Source of the DNA: a bacterium
GTDB lineage: Bacteria; UBP13; UBA5359
Length of the DNA: 25,088 bases
Assembly: GCA_028699365.1 (NCBI GenBank)
Contig: JAQVUQ010000002.1
Location: forward strand, 1 to 25,088
Reading direction: 5' to 3'
Below the pieces are notes generated by a model. The model had not been told where the DNA came from, searched no databases, and saw nothing but the letters and a program-made list of their open reading frames with translations. The position numbers and the translations under genes were made by a program. This document shows positions 8,901 to 17,053 of this stretch, one piece after another. Within the stretch, counting starts at the first letter, position 1; each line of letters opens with the position of its first letter.

Positions 8901-9650
8901 CTATCTGCAATTAAACAGACCAAACCCCTGGCTGTTTTTTGAGCCTATGCCGGCATCGTATGCCATGCGCAGCATCAGCGGATGTCCGCTGATGGTAAAA
9001 TCGCCTATCCAACCCTTAATTATTGTGTTCTTGTAATTGACCGTAATCTGCCGGCAGTCTACGGCGTTATCCGACCGCTTAATGCTGAACGGCAATTCCG
9101 ACCAGTCCTGTCCCAGAAAGGCCGATCCCTTTTTGATGAGGTTCTTCTGGATAAGCTCAGAGAACTCCTTCTCCGTGTGTGAATAATAATAAGTTTTTTT
9201 GCTCCCCTCTGCTGTGTAAAGGGTGCTGTAAACAGTAACGGGAGAGAGCATGCCGATATCATATGATATGCGATCATCGAAAGAAGGAGTTTCTTGCACC
9301 GACACTTCGCTGACGGTTAAGTTATTATGCCCTAGAAAAACATCGTCCAGCCCGACAATGCCGGAGAGCAAGTTTTGCAGAAACTCTTCCCAGGGGCTGG
9401 AAATGTAAAAGGTAAAAGGGGAATAAAAAAGGATTTCCTTCTCTCGCTGATTGAAAACACAACTTCCCATCAGACGGGAGAAGGCAAAGAGCTTGAAGAT
9501 ACGCTTCTCATGGTGGAAGCCGTGATCGTGCAGAAAATGCTGCATCTTTTCATCGGTCAGCGTCCTGTAGATAAAGCCCTGAAGCATATGCTGGTGGTTT
9601 ACCGGCAGGATGACGTCATTCTGACTGGCGAGCGTTACTTTCAAGCGCAT
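8901..9650 (-). CDS. cas6: CRISPR RNA endoribonuclease Cas6
   Basis: Cas6 cuts the pre-crRNA within the repeat, leaving the ATTGAAAC tag. The chosen ATG at 9650 gives 249 residues beginning MRLKVTLASQNDVILPVNHQ and has a very good GGTAGGAGG site. The frame runs 32 codons further upstream but through promoter sequence. The C-terminal glycine-rich loop GIGSKNSQGFG is the family hallmark. Histidines in the VNHQHMLQGFIY segment are candidate catalytic residues. It is the first gene of the I-B operon and the only cas6 in the window, so it probably also matures crRNA for the adjacent type III complex. Confidence 0.94.
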   Translation of the reverse strand: MRLKVTLASQNDVILPVNHQHMLQGFIYRTLTDEKMQHFLHDHGFHHEKRIFKLFAFSRLMGSCVFNQREKEILFYSPFTFYISSPWEEFLQNLLSGIVGLDDVFLGHNNLTVSEVSVQETPSFDDRISYDIGMLSPVTVYSTLYTAEGSKKTYYYSHTEKEFSELIQKNLIKKGSAFLGQDWSELPFSIKRSDNAVDCRQITVNYKNTIIKGWIGDFTISGHPLMLRMAYDAGIGSKNSQGFGLFNCR

Positions 9651-9730
9651 ACAATACCTCCTACCGCATATCCGTCGCTCCGGCTGCATACAGCCTGCAA
9701 GCAACCGCATTATTGGAAGCCTCTTATTTA

Positions 9731-9759
9731 AGTATAGGACTTGCAAACCAGATATGCAA
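9731..9759 (-). promoter_or_regulatory. Sigma-70-like promoter for the I-B cas operon
   Basis: On the minus strand TTGCAT (9754-9759) and TATACT (9731-9736) are separated by exactly 17 bp. The predicted start lies near 9724, leaving about 74 nt of 5' leader before the cas6 ATG at 9650. This leader includes a small stem (GGCTG, loop CATA, CAGCC at 9682-9695). No terminator was seen between this promoter and the upstream type III operon, so readthrough could also contribute. Confidence 0.6.
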
Positions 9760-9779
9760 ACAATGTCCGGCAGTTAAGA

Positions 9780-10031
9780 TCAGATCGGTTCCGGCGCCGT
9801 AAAGAGGCATATATTACCGTCCACCGTGATATCGTAAATCTTGATAGCCACCCGCCAATGCATGCGCAAGTCCCAGGTTAAAAAAACACGAGCAAAAGCA
9901 CCCAGGCCAAGCTGTCCCTCAAGCCTATACCTACCGGCAATAATAGCGCACTGCATCTCCGGTACCAGCTGCTGATAGCTTTGCAGCATAGTTTGACGAG
10001 AAGTAACTGTGCTACCGCCTGTCGACGACAT
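9780..10031 (-). pseudogene. Serine/threonine protein kinase N-lobe fragment
   Basis: The open frame of 83 codons contains IIAGRYRLEGQLGLGAFARV, then FLTWDLRMHWRVAIKIYD. This matches the start of a bacterial Hanks-type kinase: the GRYRL lead-in, glycine-rich loop GLGAFARV, and the VAIK lysine. After IKIYD the frame gives only an unrelated 16-residue tail and stops. No C-lobe (HRD, DFG) is visible before the cas6 promoter. There is no good ribosome site. I read this as a truncated relic, left where the two cas modules were joined or inserted. A functional mini-protein cannot be excluded but seems unlikely. Confidence 0.55.
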
Positions 10032-10103
10032 ACCGTATCAGATGACAGCCAGATTGTCATCATAGCATGCTGTTACGTTCTTTTCGCTGTTAGCTATATT
10101 TCT

Positions 10104-10264
10104 TCATTGTATGGCTTTCTTACCCGCTTCGATCAATCTCTTTACCTTCTTGACTACCTTTATTACCGATCTCTTTGTAGAAGGGCATACCATGCTTCTC
10201 ACGCGTAGCCTCCGCCCTTCTGTCCAGCCTCACTGGTCGTCATCTTGCCTTTGTTCTCAGCCAT
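10104..10264 (-). pseudogene. KGG-motif small stress-protein gene with two frameshifts
   Basis: From an ATG at 10264, behind a strong AGAGGAGGTG site, the frame reads MAENKGKMTTSEAGQKGG and then runs into a stop at 10199. Shifting frame at the KGG gives EATREKHGMPFYKEIGNKGS, and shifting again gives KVKRLIEAGKKAIQ and a TGA at 10104-10106. Joined, these make a 53-residue protein of the KGG-repeat general-stress family (GsiB/Con-10-like), where the pattern (R/Q)KGG(E/Q) repeats. The break needs a 2-nt loss and a 1-nt gain, matching the 161-bp length. It sits 15 bp after the type III operon stop codon. Sequencing error is possible, but two independent shifts favour a real pseudogene. Confidence 0.75.
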
Positions 10265-10278
10265 TTTTCACCTCCTCT

Positions 10279-12708
10279 TCAGACAAGTTTCTGGAAACGG
10301 GCCTTAATTCCAGCTTTTTTGCTTTGCTCGATGATATAAAATTCTGCCAAACGATCTTCGGCTGCCTCTTCGGGAATCTTGTCTGGATTGACGATCATCG
10401 CTTCTCGAAGATCGCCTTCGAATAGGACACTCCATCGGTCGCTGTCTCGCTTCAATGTACCACGGCGCGTTTGGCCCTTTTCAACAAGTTTGATTAGTTG
10501 AGAAGGCGGAAGAGGTAAACGTTTGGCGACAATTGTTGCTATAACTCCTGTGGAATTCGATTTGCTCACGTCTGCTTCCTGTTGGGCTATTCTCGGCGGA
10601 TCAGACGGCCAGGCAGGTTCATTCTCTCTAAACACCTTATGCGGCGTTGGAAGAACCTGCCTGGATCGGAATTTATCCAAACTCATTATGTAATCAGTAC
10701 TAGAAAGTTCAGGAGGCCTTCTCTTCCAATTTAGAATATAGAACAGCGCTTCTATCCGGGCGATTTTCTGCAAGCCGGTCTTGTTCTCATCAATTGTCTC
10801 ATGGCTGCTTTTTGCATGATCGAGCATCGCTTCTTCAAACCTCTTGATGAAACCACTTCCATCATTTTCTAAAATGCCGTTATTCTCCCAGCATGCATAC
10901 CTCCTGGCTCTATCGATAAGATTAAGTTTCGACTCTATTTGCACAGTTCCCAAGCCAAGAGGCTTCCCCATCCCCAACTTGTGGGCGCAATCTTCCGGAA
11001 GTTGCAGTGCGCAGAGCAAGGCCCCCAGTTCGATATTCGTCAGGTTTTCGAAGCGGATACGTCCGAAAAAGGTCACGCCAGTCTTAACCGGCCGGATGAT
11101 CGTGTGCTGAGAGTCAATAGGGCTATCGGATTGCAAATCATCTCGTAGCTTATTATATCGTAGCTCATCATGATTGCTGAACTCTCTAACTGCATTGATC
11201 CCCTCACTATCCCAACGGTGCCAGTATAGTTTATGGCCACGGATGACTGTATGATCTCCCTGTAGATAGGTGGTAAGGTTCTCTCCTCCCTTGGTTCCGT
11301 CCTGAGTCAGGTAATGCTGGAAGCAGGTGATCTTGGGCGAGGAAAGGATACGCGGCACAATGATTTCCTCGAACCATTCCGGCTTGCTGCCGTTAGCTAC
11401 AACATCTTCGAAAAAAACCCGTCCCCTGATGGCCAGACCCTTTTTGCTTTTGCCCTGGTTGACCATTCCAAATATGACCTCAGCCAAGTCCAAATCGGCG
11501 TTCCTGATTTCTCGGGGAATCAAGTCAACTGGACTCAAGTCATAGGGAAAGCGAAACATCTGAGCCCGGCCGAAAAATACTAGCCCATCAGGATTTTCAT
11601 TAGTCTTAGCAAAGTCATCAATCAAAAAAAATACCGGCTCTCCATCACACAGGTAGCCTTTGTCTCTACGACAATTCTCTGTCGGTTTGTCTTTCGGAAA
11701 GGCCTTTTCCTGCCATTGGGTAATCTGATCTTCGTCGTGGAAACGATCCCATAAGTCATTATTAATCGTTATCATCCGTTTTTCTTTAGACAACAAGAAA
11801 ACGAATTCAAGATGCTTGTTTGGAATTCCACCGGTAATAACCAAAACACCTTCTTGACTACCATCTTGGGGCTGCAAGCTGATGGCACTGACCTTTCGAA
11901 AATGTAGATAAAAATCTGGATGCCGCAACTTACCATTTCTTATTTTCTTCTCGAAAAAATAATTCTGTTCTTCCTCGTCGCCCTTCACATAAACATGCCT
12001 GTGTTGCAATTCCTGGCTCGGTGTGGCCATAGGCCCTGACCCGTATAGCAAGCTATTTATATTGAGAGTCTCCTTGATAAGCGATTGTTCAACTCGTGTC
12101 AAGCCACATTCCTGGATAGCCCATTTTGCCCCTTCTCGTTTGACGATACCGGCTCTGACGCGGGCTCTGTATCCTGCAGCTTTTATATTTACTGAATCCC
12201 CTGAAGAAATATCAACTCCTGAGGCAAGGTTACCCAACTCATCAATAAAGTGTTCACGATAACTGTCCGCAAGCCGTCCGGGGGACATATCGCGAAAAAA
12301 CGGCCTTTCTTCCGTCACCGGCACAATCTTGCTGAAAGAGAGAATTTCCACCAGGGTTCGGATCATGCCCCGTAGGCTGGAGCCAGGGATCAACGGCCTG
12401 CCGTCCGGCGTCGTGAAAGGCTCTGGCCGCAGACGGGAGTCGCGTTTGTCCCATTTATCATCGCTCCTGATCACTGGTCCACGGATGAACAACGGCGTTA
12501 GAGTTTTGATCGAGAGATCAATCCACCCGCTGTGCGTTCCCGGCACAAACTGGTCATGCATCTTCCATGGTCTGATTTCACGACCATTGGCTTCAATACC
12601 GTTCGCCACAGTGTAAATGCAGTTGGGTAGAGGAACGAAATTGTAAGGAGCAGTAGCCATTTTTTTCATATCTGTCGGATTGATATTCGGATTGATATGT
12701 CGAGGCAT
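10279..12708 (-). CDS. Large Cas7-like RAMP protein with insertion and C-terminal beta domain (type III)
   Basis: This 809-residue protein opens with ATAPYNFVPLPN and a RAMP strand-loop (HSGWIDLSIKTLTPLFIRG, 59-77), followed by the IPGSSLRGMIR segment (107-117) seen in Cas7-family subunits. It resembles the large type III RAMP family I recall as TIGR03986. The second half of the RAMP fold returns at about 540-595 with the glycine-rich loop GMGKPLGLG (579-587), so about 400 residues are inserted. Residues about 745-809 (RRGTLKRDSDRWSVLFEGD onward) look like a separate small beta-barrel. Several Asp residues in the 83-90 loop could cut target RNA. The ATG overlaps the csx19-like stop (TAATG) and has AAGGAGG upstream. 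Last gene of the operon. Confidence 0.85.
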   Translation of the reverse strand: MPRHINPNINPTDMKKMATAPYNFVPLPNCIYTVANGIEANGREIRPWKMHDQFVPGTHSGWIDLSIKTLTPLFIRGPVIRSDDKWDKRDSRLRPEPFTTPDGRPLIPGSSLRGMIRTLVEILSFSKIVPVTEERPFFRDMSPGRLADSYREHFIDELGNLASGVDISSGDSVNIKAAGYRARVRAGIVKREGAKWAIQECGLTRVEQSLIKETLNINSLLYGSGPMATPSQELQHRHVYVKGDEEEQNYFFEKKIRNGKLRHPDFYLHFRKVSAISLQPQDGSQEGVLVITGGIPNKHLEFVFLLSKEKRMITINNDLWDRFHDEDQITQWQEKAFPKDKPTENCRRDKGYLCDGEPVFFLIDDFAKTNENPDGLVFFGRAQMFRFPYDLSPVDLIPREIRNADLDLAEVIFGMVNQGKSKKGLAIRGRVFFEDVVANGSKPEWFEEIIVPRILSSPKITCFQHYLTQDGTKGGENLTTYLQGDHTVIRGHKLYWHRWDSEGINAVREFSNHDELRYNKLRDDLQSDSPIDSQHTIIRPVKTGVTFFGRIRFENLTNIELGALLCALQLPEDCAHKLGMGKPLGLGTVQIESKLNLIDRARRYACWENNGILENDGSGFIKRFEEAMLDHAKSSHETIDENKTGLQKIARIEALFYILNWKRRPPELSSTDYIMSLDKFRSRQVLPTPHKVFRENEPAWPSDPPRIAQQEADVSKSNSTGVIATIVAKRLPLPPSQLIKLVEKGQTRRGTLKRDSDRWSVLFEGDLREAMIVNPDKIPEEAAEDRLAEFYIIEQSKKAGIKARFQKLV

Positions 12709-13310
12709 TATCGTACCTCCTTGAAAACTTCCACAAGACGGGTTGCAGCCACACGGACGGCACCGGTCTCTTTGTCCAGCTCAAAGTAATGCTGCACTCT
12801 AAGACGAAGTGGCCAATATCCGTATTTAAAGTCATCTTCCGTGCATACCAGAGGCACGGCCTGTTCCATCCCACCGGCTGTTCCTACCCGGGTAAAGCCG
12901 GCTCTCGGCGTTCCTATGGTACGATCCCCAAGTAGAATACGCACTTCAGCGCCCGGCCGGACAGGCGAATTGTCATCTTCAATCGGACGGTCTATAATGC
13001 AACGGCCGGACAAGCCTCTTTCAGTTTTCCAGAACATGATTTCGCTTTCAGGCCCGAATAAGCGGATTTCAAGAAGATTGAAGCTGGAAATCTTTGGACT
13101 CAAGTCCGGAAACGTATTGGAGGATAATTGCCAGCATCGGTTGGAGCTTTCATATCGCCCCCAGGTTACGCCGTCATGGCAGTGGGCCAGCAACCAGGAG
13201 AAAGTATTGACACCAAACTCAGATTCTTCACTTCCGGTCACCCGGCCCAGGATGGCCTGACACGCTTGATTATCCAGCATTTCTATTCTGCATCCTTCAA
13301 GCCGGTTCAC
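12708..13310 (-). CDS. csx19: Csx19-like type III-D CRISPR protein
   Basis: The 200-residue product contains LLAHCHDGVTWGRYES, then FNLLEIRLFGPESEIMFWKT, and near the end PLRLRVQHYFELDKETGAVR. These fit my recollection of the Csx19 (TIGR03984) family, which accompanies Cas10 and Csx10 in subtype III-D. In the characterised cyanobacterial III-D complex Csx19 is part of the effector. Translation starts at a GTG (13310) that overlaps the upstream TGA (GTGA) and has AAGGAGG seven bases before it; an ATG at codon 11 is a weaker alternative. The gene's presence between two Cas7-type genes supports a subunit role. Identity is from motif memory, not from a search. Confidence 0.75.
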   Translation of the reverse strand: MNRLEGCRIEMLDNQACQAILGRVTGSEESEFGVNTFSWLLAHCHDGVTWGRYESSNRCWQLSSNTFPDLSPKISSFNLLEIRLFGPESEIMFWKTERGLSGRCIIDRPIEDDNSPVRPGAEVRILLGDRTIGTPRAGFTRVGTAGGMEQAVPLVCTEDDFKYGYWPLRLRVQHYFELDKETGAVRVAATRLVEVFKEVR

Positions 13311-14746
13311 GATCGCACCTCCTTGCGAAACTCTGCTATCTTTTCATTCAAGAGAGCTTTGGTCTCATCCGCAATCTTAAGACCAGATCCGATGATCGCC
13401 ATCTTCTTATCAACAAAACGAATCCTAGCTGTGCCGTTGATTACTCCACGTCCTACGGAACTCGCACCACCCACGTTCAGATCACCGGAGAACAGATCTT
13501 TAAGCAACAGCAAGAGCAATCCTGTCTCTCCAAACTTGGGGTTTCGCAGTTCTAAGCGTACTGCTGCTTTCCCACCATAATCCGGTTCTTCATCAAAGAG
13601 AGCGCTCTTAGCCACCCCTTGGGTGAAACGATCAATGCGGATGCGTGACGGACGCATTCGCGTCCCACCGGTAACCACGCTTTCGGAGATTGTCAGACGG
13701 GAAGCAGTATGTTCAACTGTGGAGTCCTCCTGATCTCCTTGCGGCGTACCGAAGATACTATTGATCCGGATTTCCGCATTATTTTCTTTATTGGAGACAA
13801 TACGAGCGATTTTCAGCGCTCGATTTCTCAGTATGCCGGCTAGGCTCGTCCCTGGTAGAACAGACTGTCCACCGGAAACAAGGTGTACTGTGTCCGGCGC
13901 ATCAGACGTAGCGGCCGGACTGCGCACCAAAATTCCACCCAAGAGAGATAATTCAGCATCAATTACCACCCTCTCCCGCTTATCCTGAATTTCTTCCCGG
14001 CTAATGGGCAAGACAGCATAGCAAGCTTTCCATAGAGAATCATGAGCCCTGACATCGTCCCCAATAGGGTTCATGGCATCTGAGGTCAACCAATTAAGCC
14101 AACCCTCTTGTGCGGTTAAATCGTGCCGAATAGCACGCCAATTTCGAGCAGTGACCGCTCCTAATCCTCTGGAGCGCCTCATTCCAAGAGCGATATCCCC
14201 TTCTGTCAAACCGTTTGACGCCTCAACGAGAAAATTGACCAACCTGGATTCCGATGTGGTATCCGGAACTATCAGATCCATCCGAACCGGGAAAATCGTT
14301 CCCGCCGGAAGCACCTCCATATCAAACTTCTTATGGGCTTCCACCGTACCGCTTGTCGGCTCAATGGCTACTCCATCACGGATTTCCACTGACATACCGT
14401 CGGGCAATTTCCCCAAGGAGTCAAAAACAATCAGGAGGCTGCGTGCCCCTTCACTATCCAGTAACGCTGAACCGAATAGAGCAGCTATGTCTGGAACTTT
14501 TTCTTTTGACCGGTATCCGCCAAGGATATCGGCCAGATGGCTGCGTAATGCACCAGCCAAGGATGTTCCGAGAAGCAGCGGTACTCCATCTCTAGGATCT
14601 CGCAAGACCGGCATGTCCACAGCAACGCCTGCAGAACCTCTAAAATGGGTAGCCGTTTTAAGCACAATCTCACCGGTGATAACCCAGCGCGCGATCATGG
14701 CCTGTATACCGCCGGTAATCCCTGGTAATAATGCTTCATTACTCAT
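13307..14746 (-). CDS. Cas7-Cas7 fusion RAMP (Csm3-like, duplicated)
   Basis: Two Csm3-like RAMP domains are joined in 479 residues. Domain 1 (about 18-205) shows VAVDMPVLRD with D44, at the position of the RNA-cutting Asp of Csm3, then LLGTSLAGALRSHL and the loop RSRGLGAV (191-198). Domain 2 (about 258-446) shows DAPDTVHLVSGG with D285, then LPGTSLAGILRNRAL and the loop GGASSVGRGV (426-435). Each domain could therefore supply one target-RNA cleavage site. The start is the ATG at 14746, with AAAGGAG upstream, overlapping the end of the previous gene; a longer frame to 14836 lies inside that gene. It resembles the Cas7-2x subunit of III-D2 complexes. Confidence 0.88.
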   Translation of the reverse strand: MSNEALLPGITGGIQAMIARWVITGEIVLKTATHFRGSAGVAVDMPVLRDPRDGVPLLLGTSLAGALRSHLADILGGYRSKEKVPDIAALFGSALLDSEGARSLLIVFDSLGKLPDGMSVEIRDGVAIEPTSGTVEAHKKFDMEVLPAGTIFPVRMDLIVPDTTSESRLVNFLVEASNGLTEGDIALGMRRSRGLGAVTARNWRAIRHDLTAQEGWLNWLTSDAMNPIGDDVRAHDSLWKACYAVLPISREEIQDKRERVVIDAELSLLGGILVRSPAATSDAPDTVHLVSGGQSVLPGTSLAGILRNRALKIARIVSNKENNAEIRINSIFGTPQGDQEDSTVEHTASRLTISESVVTGGTRMRPSRIRIDRFTQGVAKSALFDEEPDYGGKAAVRLELRNPKFGETGLLLLLLKDLFSGDLNVGGASSVGRGVINGTARIRFVDKKMAIIGSGLKIADETKALLNEKIAEFRKEVRS

Positions 14747-16421
14747 CACCGGTCTCCTTTCCCTTGTTGCGCAGAGCCATAGCAGCAAGCACAGCGTCAA
14801 TGAGGCGAACGGATAACTCGTCGGACTTCTCTTCAAGAAATTGCATTGCGGTTTTTTCTGAAATGAGATGGCCTCGCTGTGCTATTACTGTTGCCTGTAG
14901 CCAATCGAGAACTTTGCCTTTGTCGCTTGCATCTACCAACCATTTGGACAAACTGAGTTTTCCACAGTTTATTTTGATAGAGCATCGGTCCAATTGATCC
15001 ATGGCGGTCCGCTTCAAGCGTTTGTCGTTATTATTTTGTTGTAACCAGTCCTTGATTATTCCAATTGCTCTTTGAGGGTTCTCCCGCAGGGGAACTCGTA
15101 ATCGGCCTAAGAGACTTGTGGTGGGAATATTGTCAGCAGTTTTTGCAATTAGCGCTGCCGTCTCTTCAATTCGTCTTATAATCTGTGCATCAATAATACG
15201 ACCTTCGATAAAGGAAACGAGTTGTGGTGCTTTGTTTCCCAACTCAGAGCTTAGTGATATTTTGTCTGGCCGGTATAGAGAGATCTTCCGCAAAGGCTCC
15301 TTAAGAAATAACAACCGGCCATAACCTTCCCCTTTGCGTTCACCTATACCTTCATGTTCGATATTGTGCAAATCATTTATAGGAATTGACTGATTTGCTT
15401 TAAGCACGATAACCGAACCGGCGGCAGCAGCCAAAACTTGAGGAGTCTCAAGCCGCCATTTGCGATTGAACCCGCCAAGGGTTTCAAAAGTCCACCGTCT
15501 GCAAACCGGTTTCGCTCTATTATTCAGAGCCCGGCCGACCTCCTCCTCCAAACCACCTGGATCAATCTGACCTGTTACCGGATCACGCACGATACAAGCC
15601 GAAATCAGAAGCAAGCGAAATTCCGTGCCTGGTTCAATATCACAGTTTACAAGTTGAAATCCTTCCCCTCCGCTACCTTCGATTTCGCATTTCCGACGCT
15701 CTTCCCATTCTATTTGAGTCATGCCTCCATAACCTGCACGCCGGGATCTGCCGATGAGGATCAACTCCCCCAGCAGTTCTTGAACCAGTTTAGCAAGTTG
15801 TCCACATTTCTCCTCTGAATCGCCATGTACTTGAATCAGACCTTTGAAGGATTGGCCGGCATCAAGAGATTCGAAGGCAAAGACTGCCCCGTGAGTATGG
15901 CCCTGCTTGTCCTTCCATGCGCAACCTTTCTTACGGTCTTGCTGATGATGAATGCGAGTGCTCATCGTCGGTTGGACCAGGGTTAGACGAGATGAGCCGA
16001 TGGTAAGAAAACTTTCCATGATTGGCGCCAGTTGTTCTTTCGGCCAATATTCAACTAAATCCCTGTTTTGCGAAGGACGTTCGTCGTACGAGGCAAGATC
16101 CCTGGCTATAATTTTTGCTTGGTTTTCTTGCATATCCTTTTCTCGCCGCACGGAAACCGGCATCGGTAAAGCACGCCGGTCACTCTGGGCCGGATAGGCG
16201 TGCAGATATCGCACCGTGCCACTCAAAACCAGATTATAAAACTCCTGTTGCTTGGATACATCCGTACCTGGATCGCCAAGGATCTTGGCCATTGCCCCAC
16301 GCACAGCAGCGCCTGGAATAAACGGCAGGCTTAGAGAACTGTTCGGGTCCCCCCCCAAAGCCGTGATAATTGCCGGGGAGTTCAGCGTTAGTGTATAAGG
16401 CAAGTATTGATAACAGCTCAT
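14739..16421 (-). CDS. csx10: Csx10-like Cas5 RAMP with helical C-terminal extension
   Basis: This 560-residue protein begins like Csx10: YTLTLNSPAIITALGG, then LPFIPGAAVRGAMAKIL (32-48) and GTVRYLHAYPAQSDRRALPM (68-87). It has two glycine-rich RAMP loops, GRSRRAGYGGM (224-234) and GERKGEGYGRL (360-370). Csx10 is the Cas5-group subunit that holds the crRNA 5' tag in III-D complexes. Residues about 400-560 contain no RAMP motif and look mostly alpha-helical, with long amphipathic stretches. No separate small-subunit (cas11) gene exists in the operon, so this tail may be a fused Cas11. The ATG overlaps the preceding stop (ATGA) and follows AGAAGGAGG. Confidence 0.82.
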   Translation of the reverse strand: MSCYQYLPYTLTLNSPAIITALGGDPNSSLSLPFIPGAAVRGAMAKILGDPGTDVSKQQEFYNLVLSGTVRYLHAYPAQSDRRALPMPVSVRREKDMQENQAKIIARDLASYDERPSQNRDLVEYWPKEQLAPIMESFLTIGSSRLTLVQPTMSTRIHHQQDRKKGCAWKDKQGHTHGAVFAFESLDAGQSFKGLIQVHGDSEEKCGQLAKLVQELLGELILIGRSRRAGYGGMTQIEWEERRKCEIEGSGGEGFQLVNCDIEPGTEFRLLLISACIVRDPVTGQIDPGGLEEEVGRALNNRAKPVCRRWTFETLGGFNRKWRLETPQVLAAAAGSVIVLKANQSIPINDLHNIEHEGIGERKGEGYGRLLFLKEPLRKISLYRPDKISLSSELGNKAPQLVSFIEGRIIDAQIIRRIEETAALIAKTADNIPTTSLLGRLRVPLRENPQRAIGIIKDWLQQNNNDKRLKRTAMDQLDRCSIKINCGKLSLSKWLVDASDKGKVLDWLQATVIAQRGHLISEKTAMQFLEEKSDELSVRLIDAVLAAMALRNKGKETGDE

Positions 16422-17053
16422 ACTGATCCTCCTTCTGCCACCTGCTTGGTTTTCTCCAATTCGCCGTTCAATGACAGAAGAACATGGCCTCGACCACGGT
16501 TGCGGGCTAGTCCTGCGTGACGTGTCGCCAAGAGAGTCAGAGCCAAACAGCGAATATCATCGGCGCCAGGTGTGGCTATCCAAAAGAGGGGAGCATGAAA
16601 TGTCAAACCACGAATAAGCACACGAACCGAACGAAGGGTCGTTTTCGCCGGAACGCCGGTTCCACGCTCCTCGGAAGTCTGCTGCCGAACATCGGTGAAC
16701 GCTTCCAACACAGCCATCAATGGAATGGGATGGTTATTCCGCATTTCTGCTGTCTCAACCCATTGTCGGGTATCCTTATCCACCACCGCATTGCCGATCC
16801 ACAGGATTGAGCGTTCCTCCGTATCTGCTTCCAGGCCGAATACCCGCTCCGCCGCTTCGATCAATTCCGGGAAACAGTGCCACATGGAAAGCCAGGAATC
16901 CCGCAGGAGCCCACGAAGCGTCTTACCGCCTAAAAAAGGAAGACCCAGATCGTCGTGTTCCCCCTCCATGTCAACCACCCCGGCTGTGCCTTCACCCCTG
17001 CTGAAAGTGGTGTCGGAAAGAAGCTCTATTTGTATAAATTGATTCCGGCTCAT
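16418..17053 (-). CDS. Single-domain Cas7-like RAMP protein (type III)
   Basis: The 211-residue product carries one RAMP domain. Its N-terminal strand FIQIELLSDTTFSRGEG leads to a loop with D28 and the acidic patch EGEHDD, then LPFLGGKTLRGLLRDSW (38-54). The glycine-rich loop NRGRGHV is near 189-195. It probably forms one Cas7-like backbone position next to the Csx10-like subunit, whose gene it overlaps by 4 bp. In the cyanobacterial III-D2 system the equivalent Cas7 is fused to Cas5 and Cas11, so this gene and the next one may be the unfused form. Loop aspartates make RNA cleavage at this position possible but unproven. The ATG overlaps the cas10 stop (ATGA). Confidence 0.8.
   Translation of the reverse strand: MSRNQFIQIELLSDTTFSRGEGTAGVVDMEGEHDDLGLPFLGGKTLRGLLRDSWLSMWHCFPELIEAAERVFGLEADTEERSILWIGNAVVDKDTRQWVETAEMRNNHPIPLMAVLEAFTDVRQQTSEERGTGVPAKTTLRSVRVLIRGLTFHAPLFWIATPGADDIRCLALTLLATRHAGLARNRGRGHVLLSLNGELEKTKQVAEGGSV

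Noticed and set aside
10021-10030. GTCGACGACA shared with the leader inverted repeat at 1042-1051
   Set aside because: A single 10-bp match without the second arm is likely chance in 25 kb.
10041-10061. 7-bp hairpin GATGACA/TGTCATC upstream of the kinase fragment
   Set aside because: Short stem with no T-run or other context; nothing supports a function.
14073-14816. 247-codon plus-strand frame
   Set aside because: It is antisense to the Cas7-Cas7 fusion and gives a Ser/Pro/Arg-rich composition typical of a shadow frame.
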